Shown: positions 1 through 11,377 of the stretch, in pieces | How positions within the stretch are numbered: the stretch's first letter is position 1 | Layout: each line of letters starts with the position of its first letter | NCBI GenBank assembly: GCA_002335605.1 | Contig: BEDY01000004.1 | Span: 558,001 to 622,000 of the forward strand | Reading direction: 5' to 3' | Origin: Prillingera fragicola | Taxonomy: Eukaryota; Basidiomycota; Tremellomycetes; Trichosporonales; Trichosporonaceae | Length of the DNA stretch: 64,000 nt | Program-made: the position numbers and the translations under genes | Notes under the pieces: generated by a model | What the model was told of the DNA's origin: nothing | Databases searched by the model: none | What the model saw: the letters and a program-made list of their open reading frames with translations, nothing else

Positions 1-302
1 GCTTGCGTTCCATCTCATGAACCATGATGTCGTCCTCATCTTCACCCTCGGCGTACGAACACACAAGAGGCGGCGGCTTTGACTTGTTACGATGCGCAGA
101 GCGAATGGCATGAGCGTGTGAGCGCATGCAAGGACTGCATGTGGGACGGATCGCGTCGCATTTAACCTTGCGTTTCTTGCACTAAGGTGACTGTCAGGAA
201 CTGTCAATTTGTGGAGTAGGTACGTACTTGAAGACACGCATGGTTGCGCTTTAGCGGCGCGAGTGTCTCATCGTCGAGAATGTCCTCATAAGGATCGGCC
301 AT
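1..302 (-). CDS. Zn2Cys6 transcription factor, 5' end only (runs off the left edge)
   Basis: Seen: an ATG at 302-300 opens exon 1 (302-228, 25 codons). It ends ...KRNHACLQ at a GTACGT donor; the intron is 227-182 with a TTAG acceptor, and exon 2 starts CKKRKVKCDAIRPTCSPC. Joined, this gives a fungal binuclear zinc cluster: CxxC, x6, C, x6, CxxC, then a last Cys about 22 residues on (PLVC). The frame stays open to base 1 through an acidic stretch (EGEDEDD). The N-terminus is short and acidic (starts MADPYED), so the DNA-binding domain lies at the very start, as usual in the family. Known: such proteins are nuclear, pathway-specific regulators that bind CGG-containing sites. Inferred: the gene is divergent from the amidase at 1628 and may regulate it. 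The target is unknown and the C-terminal part lies outside the window. Confidence 0.85.
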
Positions 303-1627
303 TGGAGGGTTGGGTGTCGTTGATAAGAGGCAGGATGACTGGTGGAGGAGGTGAAACAATGTTCAAGGGGCGGTAGATGATGATGGGAACCAGGGTTGCA
401 GCTGCGGTATCCTTGAGAAAGATAGTGCAACGACAAGAGTGGGGATTGGTTTGTCGTTGGTTACTAGCAGTGGAGAACGGACGGTGTGCAGTGGAGTAAA
501 GATCGAACGCTGTGCTAGTTGATGAGCTGGATCTGCCAGAGAGAGTTGAACCTGGATTTGCCAGCTGTTGACCCTATGCCGAAGTGAGTTGCGGCGACAC
601 ACCAGCGTCTCAAGTGTTGCCCGACTTGTTGCGCAGTGCAATGCCAGGATCAGGAGTGGGGTAACGTCAAAGAGGTCATGACCGACGGCCTTCGGATTGA
701 CACAACCGTGGGAATGTTGGAAACCTCCACTCGTCCGTTGCGCCAGATCTGCATCGCCGAGGTACCGAGGCCCCGCAGAAACGGTTGTCACTGAGCTCAC
801 TGGCCTCACTACTATCATCCAACTCTGGTCGTGTGCTTGCCATGAATGCCGAGATGTGTGCCGGTACATCTGCGTCTGAGACTTGTTTCCATCCCCAGAG
901 GTCAATAGATAATAAAGTTTCCTCGAACGTTGCTCAGCAATCCCCGGCCTTTGGGTCTGCCTTTGGCTCTGCCTCCTCAAGTCTGCCCCAACTCACCAAC
1001 ACACCAGAGTCAGTCAACAAGCGTTTCAGATCTCTTACGGCACGATTAACATGCTCACACACCCCAAACGCGTTAATAAGCGGGGGCTAGGCGGTACACC
1101 TTGCCGACCCCACAGCAGGAGCAACGTTATTCCAGCATGTTGGCTTCGTCACCGGTCAATGCAGTCGATTTCCCGCCCACTAAGCGTACGTTTCAGACCA
1201 ACGAAAAGCCACATCATCGGCTCTCCGTCTACAGCACAGACGAACACCTGTCAGATGTCTGAGTGTGGCGAGATGGAGGAAGGTTCATGATCCGGTATGA
1301 GAAAAGCAGGCGTCAACGCCTCTAGGTAGGGGGTGGAATTACTCCAGGCTGTAGGCCAGCTCTTCGAGCTCGAAGGCTGTGATGCCTGATTGCCAGGAAT
1401 TGTCAGATAACAATAATGCTCGTTGTTCACGACTACAGCCAGCAAGACTACATGGCAACGATGCGACCGTGGGAGAATCGCCACTTGACGCGTCACGAGG
1501 CACCGAGGCCCCGCGCGCTTCACCGGCTACTGTAATTCGTAGGATGCCGAGGGATACCTCTGCCCACACCATTGTTTCTCAGACTCTTACTCTTCCCATC
1601 TCGCCCAGAAACGACGAATCATCCACA
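303..1627. other. Divergent intergenic region between the left-edge regulator and the amidase gene
   Basis: About 1.3 kb between two divergent start codons. Several ORFs of up to about 200 codons exist on both strands, but none shows a recognisable domain or a consistent splice pattern, so I call no gene. The only candidate site I noted is a TGATAAG at 321-327, which fits the GATA-factor core used in fungal nitrogen control. A single such site is weak evidence. Confidence 0.6.
321..327 (+). promoter_or_regulatory. TGATAAG, possible GATA-factor site
   Basis: This single HGATAR match lies 19 bases upstream of the ATG of the left-edge Zn2Cys6 gene, in the region shared with the amidase. In fungi such sites are bound by AreA/Nit2/Gat1 factors under nitrogen limitation. 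One copy can easily occur by chance. Confidence 0.25.
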
Positions 1628-3734
1628 ATGGGACTCAGCACTAAGGAGGTGGCTCGTCTCAAGCAGGCCGAGCGCGAGAAGCTCGTATCGGAGATGGAGC
1701 ACGAGCTTGGCCTGCAGGCTGATTTCACTGCTGAAGACAAGGAATTTCTCGAAGCCAGGTCAGTGCATGCCGTGTAGGCACGCTTGGTCGTAAGCTGTGG
1801 CAACGCTGACATCGTAACAGTGCATCAGATGTAGTCGCGAATCTCAAGGAAGGCAAGGAAGGTTGGACCTGTGAGCGTGTTCTCACCGCCTACGTGAGTG
1901 TGAACGGGGCACAACTGTGGGTGTGCGACTGGGATGCTGATCAGATAGATTCGTTCGGCCTGTGCTGCTCACCGAAAGACCAACTGTCTCACTGAGAGTA
2001 TGTGCCAGGGAGACAGCGCTCTACGAGAACCTCACTGACCTCGTAGTCTTGTTCCGGGAGGCACTGGCCGATGCAAGGGCAAAGGACCGCGGACGCACGC
2101 AAACGGGTAAAGCCGAGGGCACGTTCTTCGGCCTGCCTGCAAGCTTCAAGGGTGAGTGCTGGTGACGTTGAGTGTGGTGGAGGCCCTGATTTCATGTAGA
2201 CACAAACAACATTGTCGGCGTCGACACCAGCCTGGGCTGCTCTCCTCACTGCTGCAAGCCCACGATCAACGCCGAAGACGAGGCCGCGCTGGTCAAGATC
2301 TTTCGCCGTGCGGGCGGCATCCCATTCTGCAAGACTGCGATTCCGCAGACTCTGCTCGCATTCGAGTGCGCCAATCCGGTCTTTGGCGTGACCTCGAACC
2401 CCCACTCATCCGCGCGCACTTGTGGCGGTAGCTCTGGAGGTGAAGCTGCCTTGCTCACCCTTCACGGCGCTGCTATCGGTTTTGGATCAGACAGTGGGTG
2501 CTGACAGCGATTGATTGCTGACAGCAGTCGGCGGATCGCTGCGTATCCCCGCCGCGTACTCGGGCTGCTGCGGACTGAAGCCTACCGTGGGACGCTGGCC
2601 CATGTCTGGTAATCGCAAGGTCACCTTCGGGTTCGAAGGGATTGTTGTGAGTGGCTGAGAGAAATGCGAGTGACTTGTGGCTGACAGTGTAGCCCGTCGT
2701 TGGCCCAATGGCTCGTAACGTTGACGACCTGACCTTTGCCGCCCACGGCATGATTGACAATATTGTCAAGGAGGTCGACGAGAAGCACTTTGCGAGTGAC
2801 AACGTCTTCGCTCTCCCGTGGCGCGACGTCAGGCTGCCTCAAAAGCTCAGGATTGGATACTGGACTGATGATGGTCTGGTGAAGACTAGTCCCGCCTGTG
2901 CTCGAGCTGTACACGAGACCGCTGCTGCCCTTCGCAAGGCTGGCCATGAAGTTGTCGAGTGCCAGCTTCCTCCTCGTAAGTATTGCGGCCTGAACTTGGC
3001 TCACCAAACAGTCGAAACCGCACTCAAAGTCTTTGCCGCTCTGACCTCGTCCGATTCATATAAGCAATTGCTGTCCAACATTGGCTCAGACCCGATGGAG
3101 CCTTCCATGCAGCTGGTCGTTCAAGGAAGCAAAGTACCGCGTGCACTGCTGTGGCTGGCGGTCTTTGTGATTCGATACATCCTGAAGGATGAAAAGTATG
3201 CCGACATCCTGTGTAAGTCTGGGCCAGGCTTTGCGCTGCTCCGTCACTCTACTGACACTTCCAGCCACCTCGCACGCCAAGACTGCTGGTGAATACTGGC
3301 ACTGGATCAACGAGCGGGATGTGTTTTGCGAGACTTTCAGGAAAGCGGTGTGGGAGGACCAAGGGTTCGACTTTCTCCTGTGCCCGACCCAGGCAGTCCC
3401 GGCGCTAGAGCACGGCAGAACTAAACGCCTCTCTCCCTTGTGCATCGGAACTGTTCTGTTCAACGTTGTGGATTCTACAGCCGGTGTCGTGCCGGTGACG
3501 CGCGTCGATCCCGACCTCGACGCCGCCGGCATCGACTATGCTGCGGGAAGCACTGGATCGTGGATCCTGGAAAAGTCGGTCTACGGCTCGGCTGATCCAG
3601 CCTATGACGCTAAGAAGATGGCTGGGCTGCCCGTCTCAGTGCAGCTTGTCGGCCGCCGGTTCGAGGACGAAAAGGTCCTGGCTTTCATGAAGATTGTAGA
3701 GGAGGCTATGGGTTACAACGTGAAGCTGGCGTAA
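1628..3734 (+). CDS. Amidase (amidase-signature family)
   Basis: Hydrolyses a carboxamide to acid plus ammonia. The natural substrate cannot be read from the sequence. The start ATG at 1628 opens MGLSTKEVARLKQAE; about eight introns follow and the stop is at 3732-3734 (roughly 570 residues, typical for fungal acetamidase/FAAH-like enzymes). The catalytic triad is visible: Lys in LPASFKDTNN, the cis-Ser in GGSSGGEAALL, and the nucleophile Ser in IGGSLRIPAAYSG. An intron splits the codon just before GGSLRIP. Further family features are NCLTE near the N-terminus, GLKPTVGRWP after the nucleophile, and the C-terminal GLPVSVQLVGRRFEDEKVL. There is no signal peptide, so it is probably cytosolic. It is divergent from a Zn2Cys6 regulator gene, a layout often seen for catabolic enzymes and their regulators; the functional link here is inference. 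Confidence 0.9.
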
Positions 3735-4379
3735 GGCGTTCGCCACTCGGGTAACTGTGAGGATACCCCGCTGTTCTCTCTTTTCGAACACGACTTCATA
3801 GGGTAGCAGACACGCAATGAGTGCCGACGTGGAAATAATGTGATGGCAAGAAGGCTGTTTCCCCAAAGCCATTCGGCGTGTGCCAAAAGCCGATATTGCG
3901 TTATTTTGTTTCGCACATTATTATTCTTGTCGACTATAATTACCGTCCTGTCTTTCCGGATCGCAAACAACCACACTCAAAACAACAGGGTGGGGAGCAG
4001 GAATGAGCTGCGGGCAACAGGCATAGCTCAACAGGCATGCAGTGCAGGAGGCACAGAAATGGCCGTGTCCCCAAAATCCAAGTTTCATGGCAGCTTCATT
4101 AAACGCCACAGTCGCGACGGGAACCGAAGACTACCGCCAATGACGAGATTGCAGCGTTCTCCACGCAGCGCCCCTGTAGATTGTGGGTTGGCGGTATGGT
4201 GCAGCCACGTCACTGCCTGGCAGGAGCCTAGAGGGCCGCATGTGTGGACGCTCCGGGGCTGGCTGTGGAGTGCTCAGGCCTGCAGGCGACGATATCCAGT
4301 GCAGCGGAAAGGGTCCGGGAGGGCCTGATCGTCAGGTCCGCGATAATCGCAGTCAACGCTAAGCGTTAGAAGGTGGCTC

Positions 4380-4400
4380 CCTTTGGCCTTTGGCCTTTGG
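4380..4400. repeat. CCTTTGG x3, perfect 7-bp tandem repeat
   Basis: Three exact head-to-tail copies in the non-coding region upstream of the second Zn2Cys6 gene. Confidence 0.9.
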
Positions 4401-4967
4401 GTTGGATATTTGGAGTACATGTCCCTGGAGATATGGAATAGTAACAGACCACTGTTCTGTAATAATCACGGGCTGTCCAAGTGGCGATCCTGGTCAGAGC
4501 TTCTGTTCGTCGGATGAGCCGCGAGGAGGCAATGGGCGCCGTTGCTCGAGTCCCATCCGGCGCCCCAGACGACCAATATCTGACTCGAGCCCCGCTCACC
4601 CTCGATTCACGCTGTCAATCCCGACGTGGTGCGGTGCGCTGGAGGGGGTGCGCGTGCAGGGTTTTGCGATAGCCGACGCTATGTGATCGGCAGGTCTTTG
4701 TAAGACTCCCAAGGCCCCAACGTCGCTCCAACGTCGCAAACATGGGATAGGCAATTCCTTGAGAGTAACTGCGGAGGAGTGAGGAATGCACACCTGTACA
4801 GTACCCGTTCCGGGCGGCACGGGTTGCTAGCCACGACAAAGACGACAGCACATGTGCACAAGCCACGAGTAACCGTGCCGTGGATCCCAGACAGATTGGC
4901 AGAAGCACACTTGTGCCTCAACGTTTTTGGGGGGCCTGATCTGCAACCAGAGCCACATGATCAGACA

Positions 4968-4988
4968 GAGATCAGAGATCAGAGATCA
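4968..4988. repeat. GAGATCA x3, perfect 7-bp tandem repeat
   Basis: Three exact copies, again with a 7-bp unit, about 570 bp from the CCTTTGG triplet in the same intergenic region. Confidence 0.9.
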
Positions 4989-6260
4989 GACACGACTATT
5001 GCAAGACACCCGTTGTCGTATCCCATTCATGCATCATGGGAACTCGTGCCATAAAGGGAGTCGAAAGGATCGTCAAAGAAAAGGGACAGCAGGGTACGTA
5101 GGGTCGTTAACCAACCCAATGTGTGCATGCGATGCAAAGCGCTGTGCCATCCAGGTGGGAGAAGAGGGAAGGAATGTGATGATAGTAGGCACGGTCCATT
5201 TGCGTCCGTCGGATAGCGGGCCGAGTGCCGCCCAAGAGCCCGAGGTTGTTATCATGGCCGACCCCGAAGCCACCACTCCGAGGCGGTGTGGGCGCGGGCA
5301 GAGGCGATGGCTCTGGACCCACCCAAGACCCTTGCAAGCGCTCTCGGCGCTAAGGCATGGCGGCACGGACACACACACAATCGCAGCACTACTGGACGAC
5401 ACGCAAGCCTCTGCCCGCATCGGCCCAAGACCAGAGCAAGCCCTCGGCCATTGCAGGGGGAAAGGGAGAGTCGCGCGCGCCGAGATCTGTCTTGGTAAGC
5501 GCGATAATGATGGCATGAGTAGTGTGTCAAAATGGCGTGCATGTTGCCCGCTCAATGGACCCTAGCTGCTGCTTGGCTGCGGCTCTTGCCATGGTTTTGG
5601 CTTTGCATACCACCGCCGCACGCTGGTCCATGTGGGGCATTTGCGTACCCAACAGCGGCGGCGGCGCGGCGGGGTGATGACTGCGGAACGGGCATCAAGG
5701 CGGGGGCATGACTGCTGGAGGCATGATCGTGCCTCGCGACCTGCATGCGCCCAGAGCCCACCAGCCCGAGGCTCTGTGCGACGACATGCGGAGGTTGCGC
5801 CGATGCTCGCTCGCTCGGAAGCTGCAACTCGTTGATTTTGAGTGTCTCACCCCGACCAGAGCGGTGCGGCAGCGCGCGGGCAAAGGGTGCGGTTCTCTGC
5901 GGCATCTCTGCAACCTACACACGTAACCCGGAGCCGAACGAGGGAAGGAGGGTTCGGGATTGACGCTGTAGAGAACAACACTGCTTTCGGCTCGTGGCCC
6001 CGTTGACGCGTGAGCGGACAGCCACCACCACCTGGCCGTGTCATGCCGTGTGTCGACTCACCCTCACTCGGCCTTGCACTACTTCTTATCAAGGCAGCAC
6101 GTCGGCGTTCCTGTGCACCCCCGGATTGCCCAATTTCCCTTCCTCGCCACTTGTCTCTCTCTTCTGCCGACCAGTTTCATCATTCATCTCCTGCCTGGCA
6201 GCCAGTCCCTCTCTTTACTAGCTCTCACATAGAGCGCATATTACAAACACCACAATCACC

Positions 6261-9200
6261 ATGCCGCCAGTTCCTACTGAGCATCAGGAGAAGAGGAAGA
6301 GGCGTGAGCATAGCCTACCGGCAACTCTCCACGTACCAAACTGACCCAATGTTTGCAGGCCAGAACGTTGCATGTGACTCGTGTCGTCTTCGCCGCGTAA
6401 AGTACGCTTTCTTACTCTGGCTCAAAAGGTAGACAAGCTAACCAGCGCTGCAGATGTGACATGCTCGCCCTCCTTACCCCTCCCGCCAGCGAACTCGGCC
6501 CAGCTCGTGTAGTGCCACCCCTCCACGTCCTCGTTCGCGAGAATCCCGACGTGTCGTGCTCCAACTGCGTGGCCAAGGGTATCCGCTGCACCACCAACCA
6601 GATTGTCAACCCTGCCAAGCCCAACAAGGGCGGCAAGCGCATCGAAGAGGCAAAGAAGATGTATGGCAGTGATGGCTCTGTCCTTGTTCCCCCCACTGGC
6701 AGCGACCGCAGCAGCACAAGCCCAGCCTATAGCACAACCCCGCTTCCTTCTGCTTCACTCTCTGTTCCTCGGACCAACTCTGGCGACAGCCGTGATGGCT
6801 CACTCCCTACTGTCTCGGCGTCGACGACGACGCCGCCCGAGCCCGTCAGCAGCGCCCTTGATGTCAACGGGGCGCCACTTCTGCCCTTCTACAACGCGTC
6901 GTCGTATGGCAGTGGCAGCATATCTGAGATGCAGCTCCCGTACACCATGGTCTCTAACGAAACCTCGCCCCTCAACCTCCTGAGCAGTCTCCCTCCCCAA
7001 CTCCCTCAGCAAAGCTGGAACGCCTCGCAGTGGCAGCCTGCCCCTCTGTATCCCGATGTGTCGTCCTACAGTGCTGCCGCCATGTATGGCATGTCCTCGG
7101 GTTATGCCGGCGAGCCAGAGCTTCAAGAAACGTGGGACTCGTTGATCAACCCAGCCCAGACTGCAGGTCCAGCTCTGGCTGCTGGCGTTCCAGGTGGGCT
7201 TTCATCCACTTTAGCGTCGTCGTCCCATCATTCAACGTATCCCAGTAACCCAGCGGATTCGTCAAAGTTTCAAGCACTCCCGCTGAATCACGCCTACGCG
7301 ATACCACCAGAACTCGCTTCACCCCCACCACTGCAGACCAGCCTGGCAACTCAAATTGGAACCCTTGCTACCACAATGACGGCTAGTGGCCCCGACTGTG
7401 CCGAGTCCTTTAACGACACTGAGCTAGTGAACCTCCGCAAACGCAAGCATGAAGACGACGATGTCATTGAAATTCCACGCAACGCCAAGGACTCCTGGTC
7501 TCTTTGGGCCCCTGAAGACAAGTCTCTCAAATGGGGTCGCCGCGAACAAGTTGGCGAGCGTCTCGCGGATCGCGCTCTGGGTTTTGAGCTCAGCCGGCAC
7601 CTGGTCAAGGTGTATTTTCAAGCAGTACACCTCACGTTGCCGGCTATTAGCCCCGAGGTGTTTTACGATGAATGGCAACAGGTTGGCGAGCGTTCGGACC
7701 GTATGAAGCCGGACCAAGAGGCGCTTTGCGCAATCATGGAGGCCTGGGCAGCCAGGTTCTCCGACTCTCCAGTAGTATGTGTTTGATCGCTCGGTATCTG
7801 CATGCATGGCATGTGCTGATTGCACAGGTTCTGGGACTGGAAAGGAAGAATGCCCAGAATGCCCCCAAAGGTACGGATCAAAGGGGAGGCGGTGCAGCAA
7901 ACAAGACTGACATGAACATCAGTGATCCTTGACGGTGGCACATTTGTCGTGTCGACGACACGTCGGGCACACTGGGGACGGGCTCGGCTCCCCGTGTGCC
8001 ATGCACTCCTTGACCGCGCCCGAAAGATCATGGATTATCACGGCATTCTTCGAAAGCCGACCATGGCCGGCATTCAGGCAATCTCGCTGTTCACACAGCT
8101 CCAGCACATGGCAGACGCGATGGACGTGGACTCGGACTGCATGGGAGAGAGTGAGTAATGAAGTGCCACGGATCGCTGGCTAACGCTGCCAGACCGCATG
8201 ATGCACGCAATCCTTGTCGAGCAAATGACGCAGCAGAAACTCCTGTGGACCGCAGACACCAACAGCATTCCCGTCGAAGCTCGTGAAGCACCACTGAACG
8301 CCCGCAATTCGATGCCCGTGGTAATCGACACTGAACGCGAAAAGCTCCAACGCCGTCTCTACTTTACTGTCATGGTCGCCGACGCTTTCTGGGCATCGGC
8401 ATCAGGCAACGAGCCAAAAATGTGAGCAGGAATAATGCATGCTGAACTGACAGAGCAGTCCAGACGAGAATGTGGCAGCATGTGGCGCTTGGCTGGACAG
8501 TGTTCGCGGCCGAAGTCACCAAGCCTCGCTGAATGCGCTCACCCATTTTTTGTCCCTTTTCTATCGCTGCACTATTGTCGGCCGCAGAGTGGCTCGGCGT
8601 ATCTCTATCCCCGCTGTGAAGCCATGCAACATTGACATTCCCGATTTCTGTGACAACATTCGTTCTCTGTCCCAACAGGTGCTCGACATTTATGAAGACC
8701 TCAACTCGACGGCGACGCTTGACTTTGCGGCGTGTCGCGATGACCGCATGGGATTCTCGCCCATTCACGTACGTGTTTCCTTCTTTCTGCTGAGCTGGGC
8801 TAACATCCGCAGCACCTGGCCAACCTGCGGCAAAGTTGTGCCTTCCATCTGCTTGTCATGCATCAGCTCGTCACCGACCTTGCCAAGTTTCGCAAGACAC
8901 TGCGGAAGGCTTATATTCGTGCTGAAATTGTCTCACCGGACAAGTCGCCTGGTCAAGAAGAGGTCGACATGCTCGAGGCACTCAAGCTCGAGATGACAGA
9001 TTCCGTGCTAGCCATGGCCCGCTCTGAGACGCACTTGTTCAAGGCCATTCAGGCTATTGGCATGCTGCAATCTGCGTCCATGATGATTCGCGTCTTTCTC
9101 ACTCTGGCCAAGGTTCTGGCCGAGATCCCGACCAACGAGCAAGGTTATCCCGACGACACACCAGGAGGCAGCGGCTGGACCTGGTTGGCCAAGCAGGCCG

Positions 9201-10037
9201 AGCTCAGTATCTGCATCGGTTGTCTTGACCAGCTGGGCTGGGCCTGGGGAGATGTGAGTCGTATAGTCGATCACATTACGACCTGCCTCGAGACAATGGA
9301 GCCGACCGCAGAGGAGCTCGCAGCGTACCCCAAAGTCGCAAAGTCGCCTGAAGCTGTGCGTGTGGCGATCAAGCGCCAGCAGGACATCGCTCGGAACGCA
9401 ATGGTCGTTGAAGCTGCCCTGAAGTTGTGGCCGCCAATGTAAGTCGCTCAGCCTTCGACTCGAGTTATCCTGACATTCCAGCTCTATACCCCATGTTGTT
9501 GGCAGCATGGCCCAAAACAACTCGTTCCTCGACAGGCCTGAGCAAGCCATTGACGCTTCTGGCCTGCCCCTCAACACTGGGGCAGGACGTCACGCGCGAC
9601 TGTCCCTAATGTCAACTGACAGCTCTGAAAAGGACAAATTCGACTGGCTCCTCCCCATTCCAGACCCAAAGGGCAGAAAGTCGGGCTCGACCACCCCCCA
9701 ACCAGCAAACACGGACCCGGTCGCGACCAATTTCGTGTTCAGCAACTCGCGCTCCACGCCATCCTCGCTTCTTTCTGTCCCCGATTTCACCTCTGCCCGC
9801 AACACTCGCCACTCGACTGCCGGTTCGACCCACTCCAATTCCCCAGACGCCAATCGCGACACCCGCCAGGTCCTGACCCCAGCCATGGCCTGGGAGGAGC
9901 TCGACCTGTCCTGCCCCGCGGCCCCCAACGCCAAGACTTCAACTGTACAACATGGCCGCTACGAAGGCGCCGAAAATGCTCTTCCTGACGAGCTCGAAAA
10001 CTTTTTAGATGGCCTTATCAGAAGTGTAAATGTGTAG
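6261..10037 (+). CDS. Large Zn2Cys6 transcription factor with an extended inter-cysteine loop
   Basis: The ATG at 6261 starts MPPVPTEHQEKRKRR; two introns then interrupt the zinc cluster coding region. Spliced, the cluster reads CDSCRLRRVKC, then 33 residues, then CSNCVAKGIRC. Both CxxCx6C halves are perfect, but the loop is much longer than the usual 5-12 residues. A basic segment follows (TKPNKGGKR-like, NPAKPNKGGKRIEEAKK), then a long Ser/Pro/Gln-rich stretch. About residue 350 onward (SLWAPEDKSLKWGRREQ, then FELSRHLVKVYFQAVHLTLPAISPEVF) resembles the start of the fungal middle homology region. Later exons are helical, and the C-terminus is Ser/Thr-rich and ends GLIRSVNV. About eight introns; roughly 1,100 residues. 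It is a nuclear regulator; its target genes cannot be inferred. Confidence 0.85.
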
Positions 10038-11377
10038 CAAAGAACGTAAATACATTGTGAATGCGACTTGTGTACATCAGCGAAGTGGGAGTGGTGAACG
10101 GCCAGCTCCAGCTCCAGTTGACGTGCCACACTCATCGCTCGGGTTGCCCCATCACCGCTTTGGCCAAGCTTGCGGAACAGCTCAATAATACCAACAGTAC
10201 AGACGCAGCTCTGCAGCAGAATTCCGAAGACCTAACAATTTGAGAAATCAGTACCAACATTCTCCATACCATTCCTAGCGACGGACACCACATGGTACCG
10301 CACTGCTGTCAACGGCATGTCAAAACCAAGTCGGCCATACCACCGAGTGACACGTTTGAGTGATGCGATTCGACGTGGATGCCCCTACGGTTCTCTTCGG
10401 AACTCTGCCTGGTACCATGGCACGTGAGCTCATTGTCGTCGTGGAGCAAAGATCTCGACGTGCTGGTGTCGTGTCATCGCTCGGCGTCGGTGGCTGACGC
10501 CTCGGGCACGGGCATCTGTACTCGGATCCGATTACGACACACCCGAGACGAGGCAAGGTATGGACATGGACGCTGCTGCCATTTCGAGTGGGGGTTAATC
10601 GATGATTGTGTTTGAGGTACAGAATCCATGGCTTGAACTGACGATCTGACGCTAACTTCAGTGGCGTGATCAGAGTTGGATCTTGCACCTCGATCTCCAC
10701 ATTCTAGGCCGTCGATATCCGTAGGGTATTCCCGCAGTATCTGACCCAGCTGTCGTGCTGCTCCTTGTCCTTGCTCCGTGTCTTTCGCGACCTATTAACA
10801 ACCCGATAGCAGATGGGTTGCTACCGTGTTGCTAAGCAATGATCTCCTATTCTTGCATCTCGTCTCGTCCTTACAGAGAGTCACGAGGCGGCGCCTTCGC
10901 ATTCAACGGCGGATCTGTGGCGCGACGATGCGACAGTCCGCTAGGCTCTGCCTCCCTGCATACCGCCACCGCATCGCTGCAGCACCGCCCACCGCAGCCG
11001 ACATCACGCATATGTCTGCCGCTCTTTACCAAACACAGTTCAGACACTTTCTACATCGCGCAGCGCGCCGACGACCGGGATCGTCCATGGGGTATGTATC
11101 TTTTCTTCGTTTCCGTTGCGCGCGCGAGATGAACAATGAGTGGGGAATTGTTGTTGGGGAAACAAGGGGAACAAGGAAAAGAAAAGGGTTTGGTTGGGGG
11201 GTCTGGTTGAATTCTGCTGGTCGCCCTTGCGGCATTGTATACACCTTTCCGCTCTCCTCACTTCCTCTCCCCCAGCGCACTCCGCCGCCGAACGCCTCGG
11301 CCCTAGAACTCTCTCTCTTTCTCTCTACGACTGACTTGTTGTTGTTGCTGATTGCCGTGATCAAGACATGCTGATGC
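10038..11377. other. Intergenic region between a plus-strand regulator and convergent TPD3
   Basis: About 1.3 kb holding the 3' end of the Zn2Cys6 gene and the 3' UTR of TPD3. I see no gene with recognisable similarity in 10038-10838. The stretch 10839-11334 has a plausible splice pattern and is listed separately as a weak candidate. Confidence 0.5.
10839..11334 (+). CDS. Possible small spliced gene (weak)
   Basis: An ORF from the ATG at 10839 runs to 11091 and ends at a strong GTATGT donor. At 11275 there is an acceptor preceded by a clear pyrimidine tract (ending CTCTCCCCCAG). Joining them keeps the frame and gives a stop at 11332-11334, about 103 residues ending LSLSLYD. The gene would be convergent with TPD3, whose stop is at 11378. 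The protein is basic and Ser-rich and matches nothing I recognise. The splice signals are the main support; a non-coding transcript or a chance ORF are equally possible. Confidence 0.22.

Larger units (their letters stand above)
3735..6260. other. Long intergenic region without a supported gene
   Basis: About 2.5 kb between the amidase stop and the next start codon. It contains the amidase 3' end and presumably the promoter and 5' UTR of the regulator at 6261. Overlapping ORFs of 60-212 codons occur in all frames, but none has a domain, a signal peptide or a coherent splice pattern. Two perfect 7-bp triplications are present (4380-4400 and 4968-4988). Confidence 0.6.

Noticed and set aside
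363..980. 205-codon minus-strand ORF near the left edge
   Set aside because: No recognisable domain, lies in the divergent promoter, and overlaps nothing conserved that I could see.
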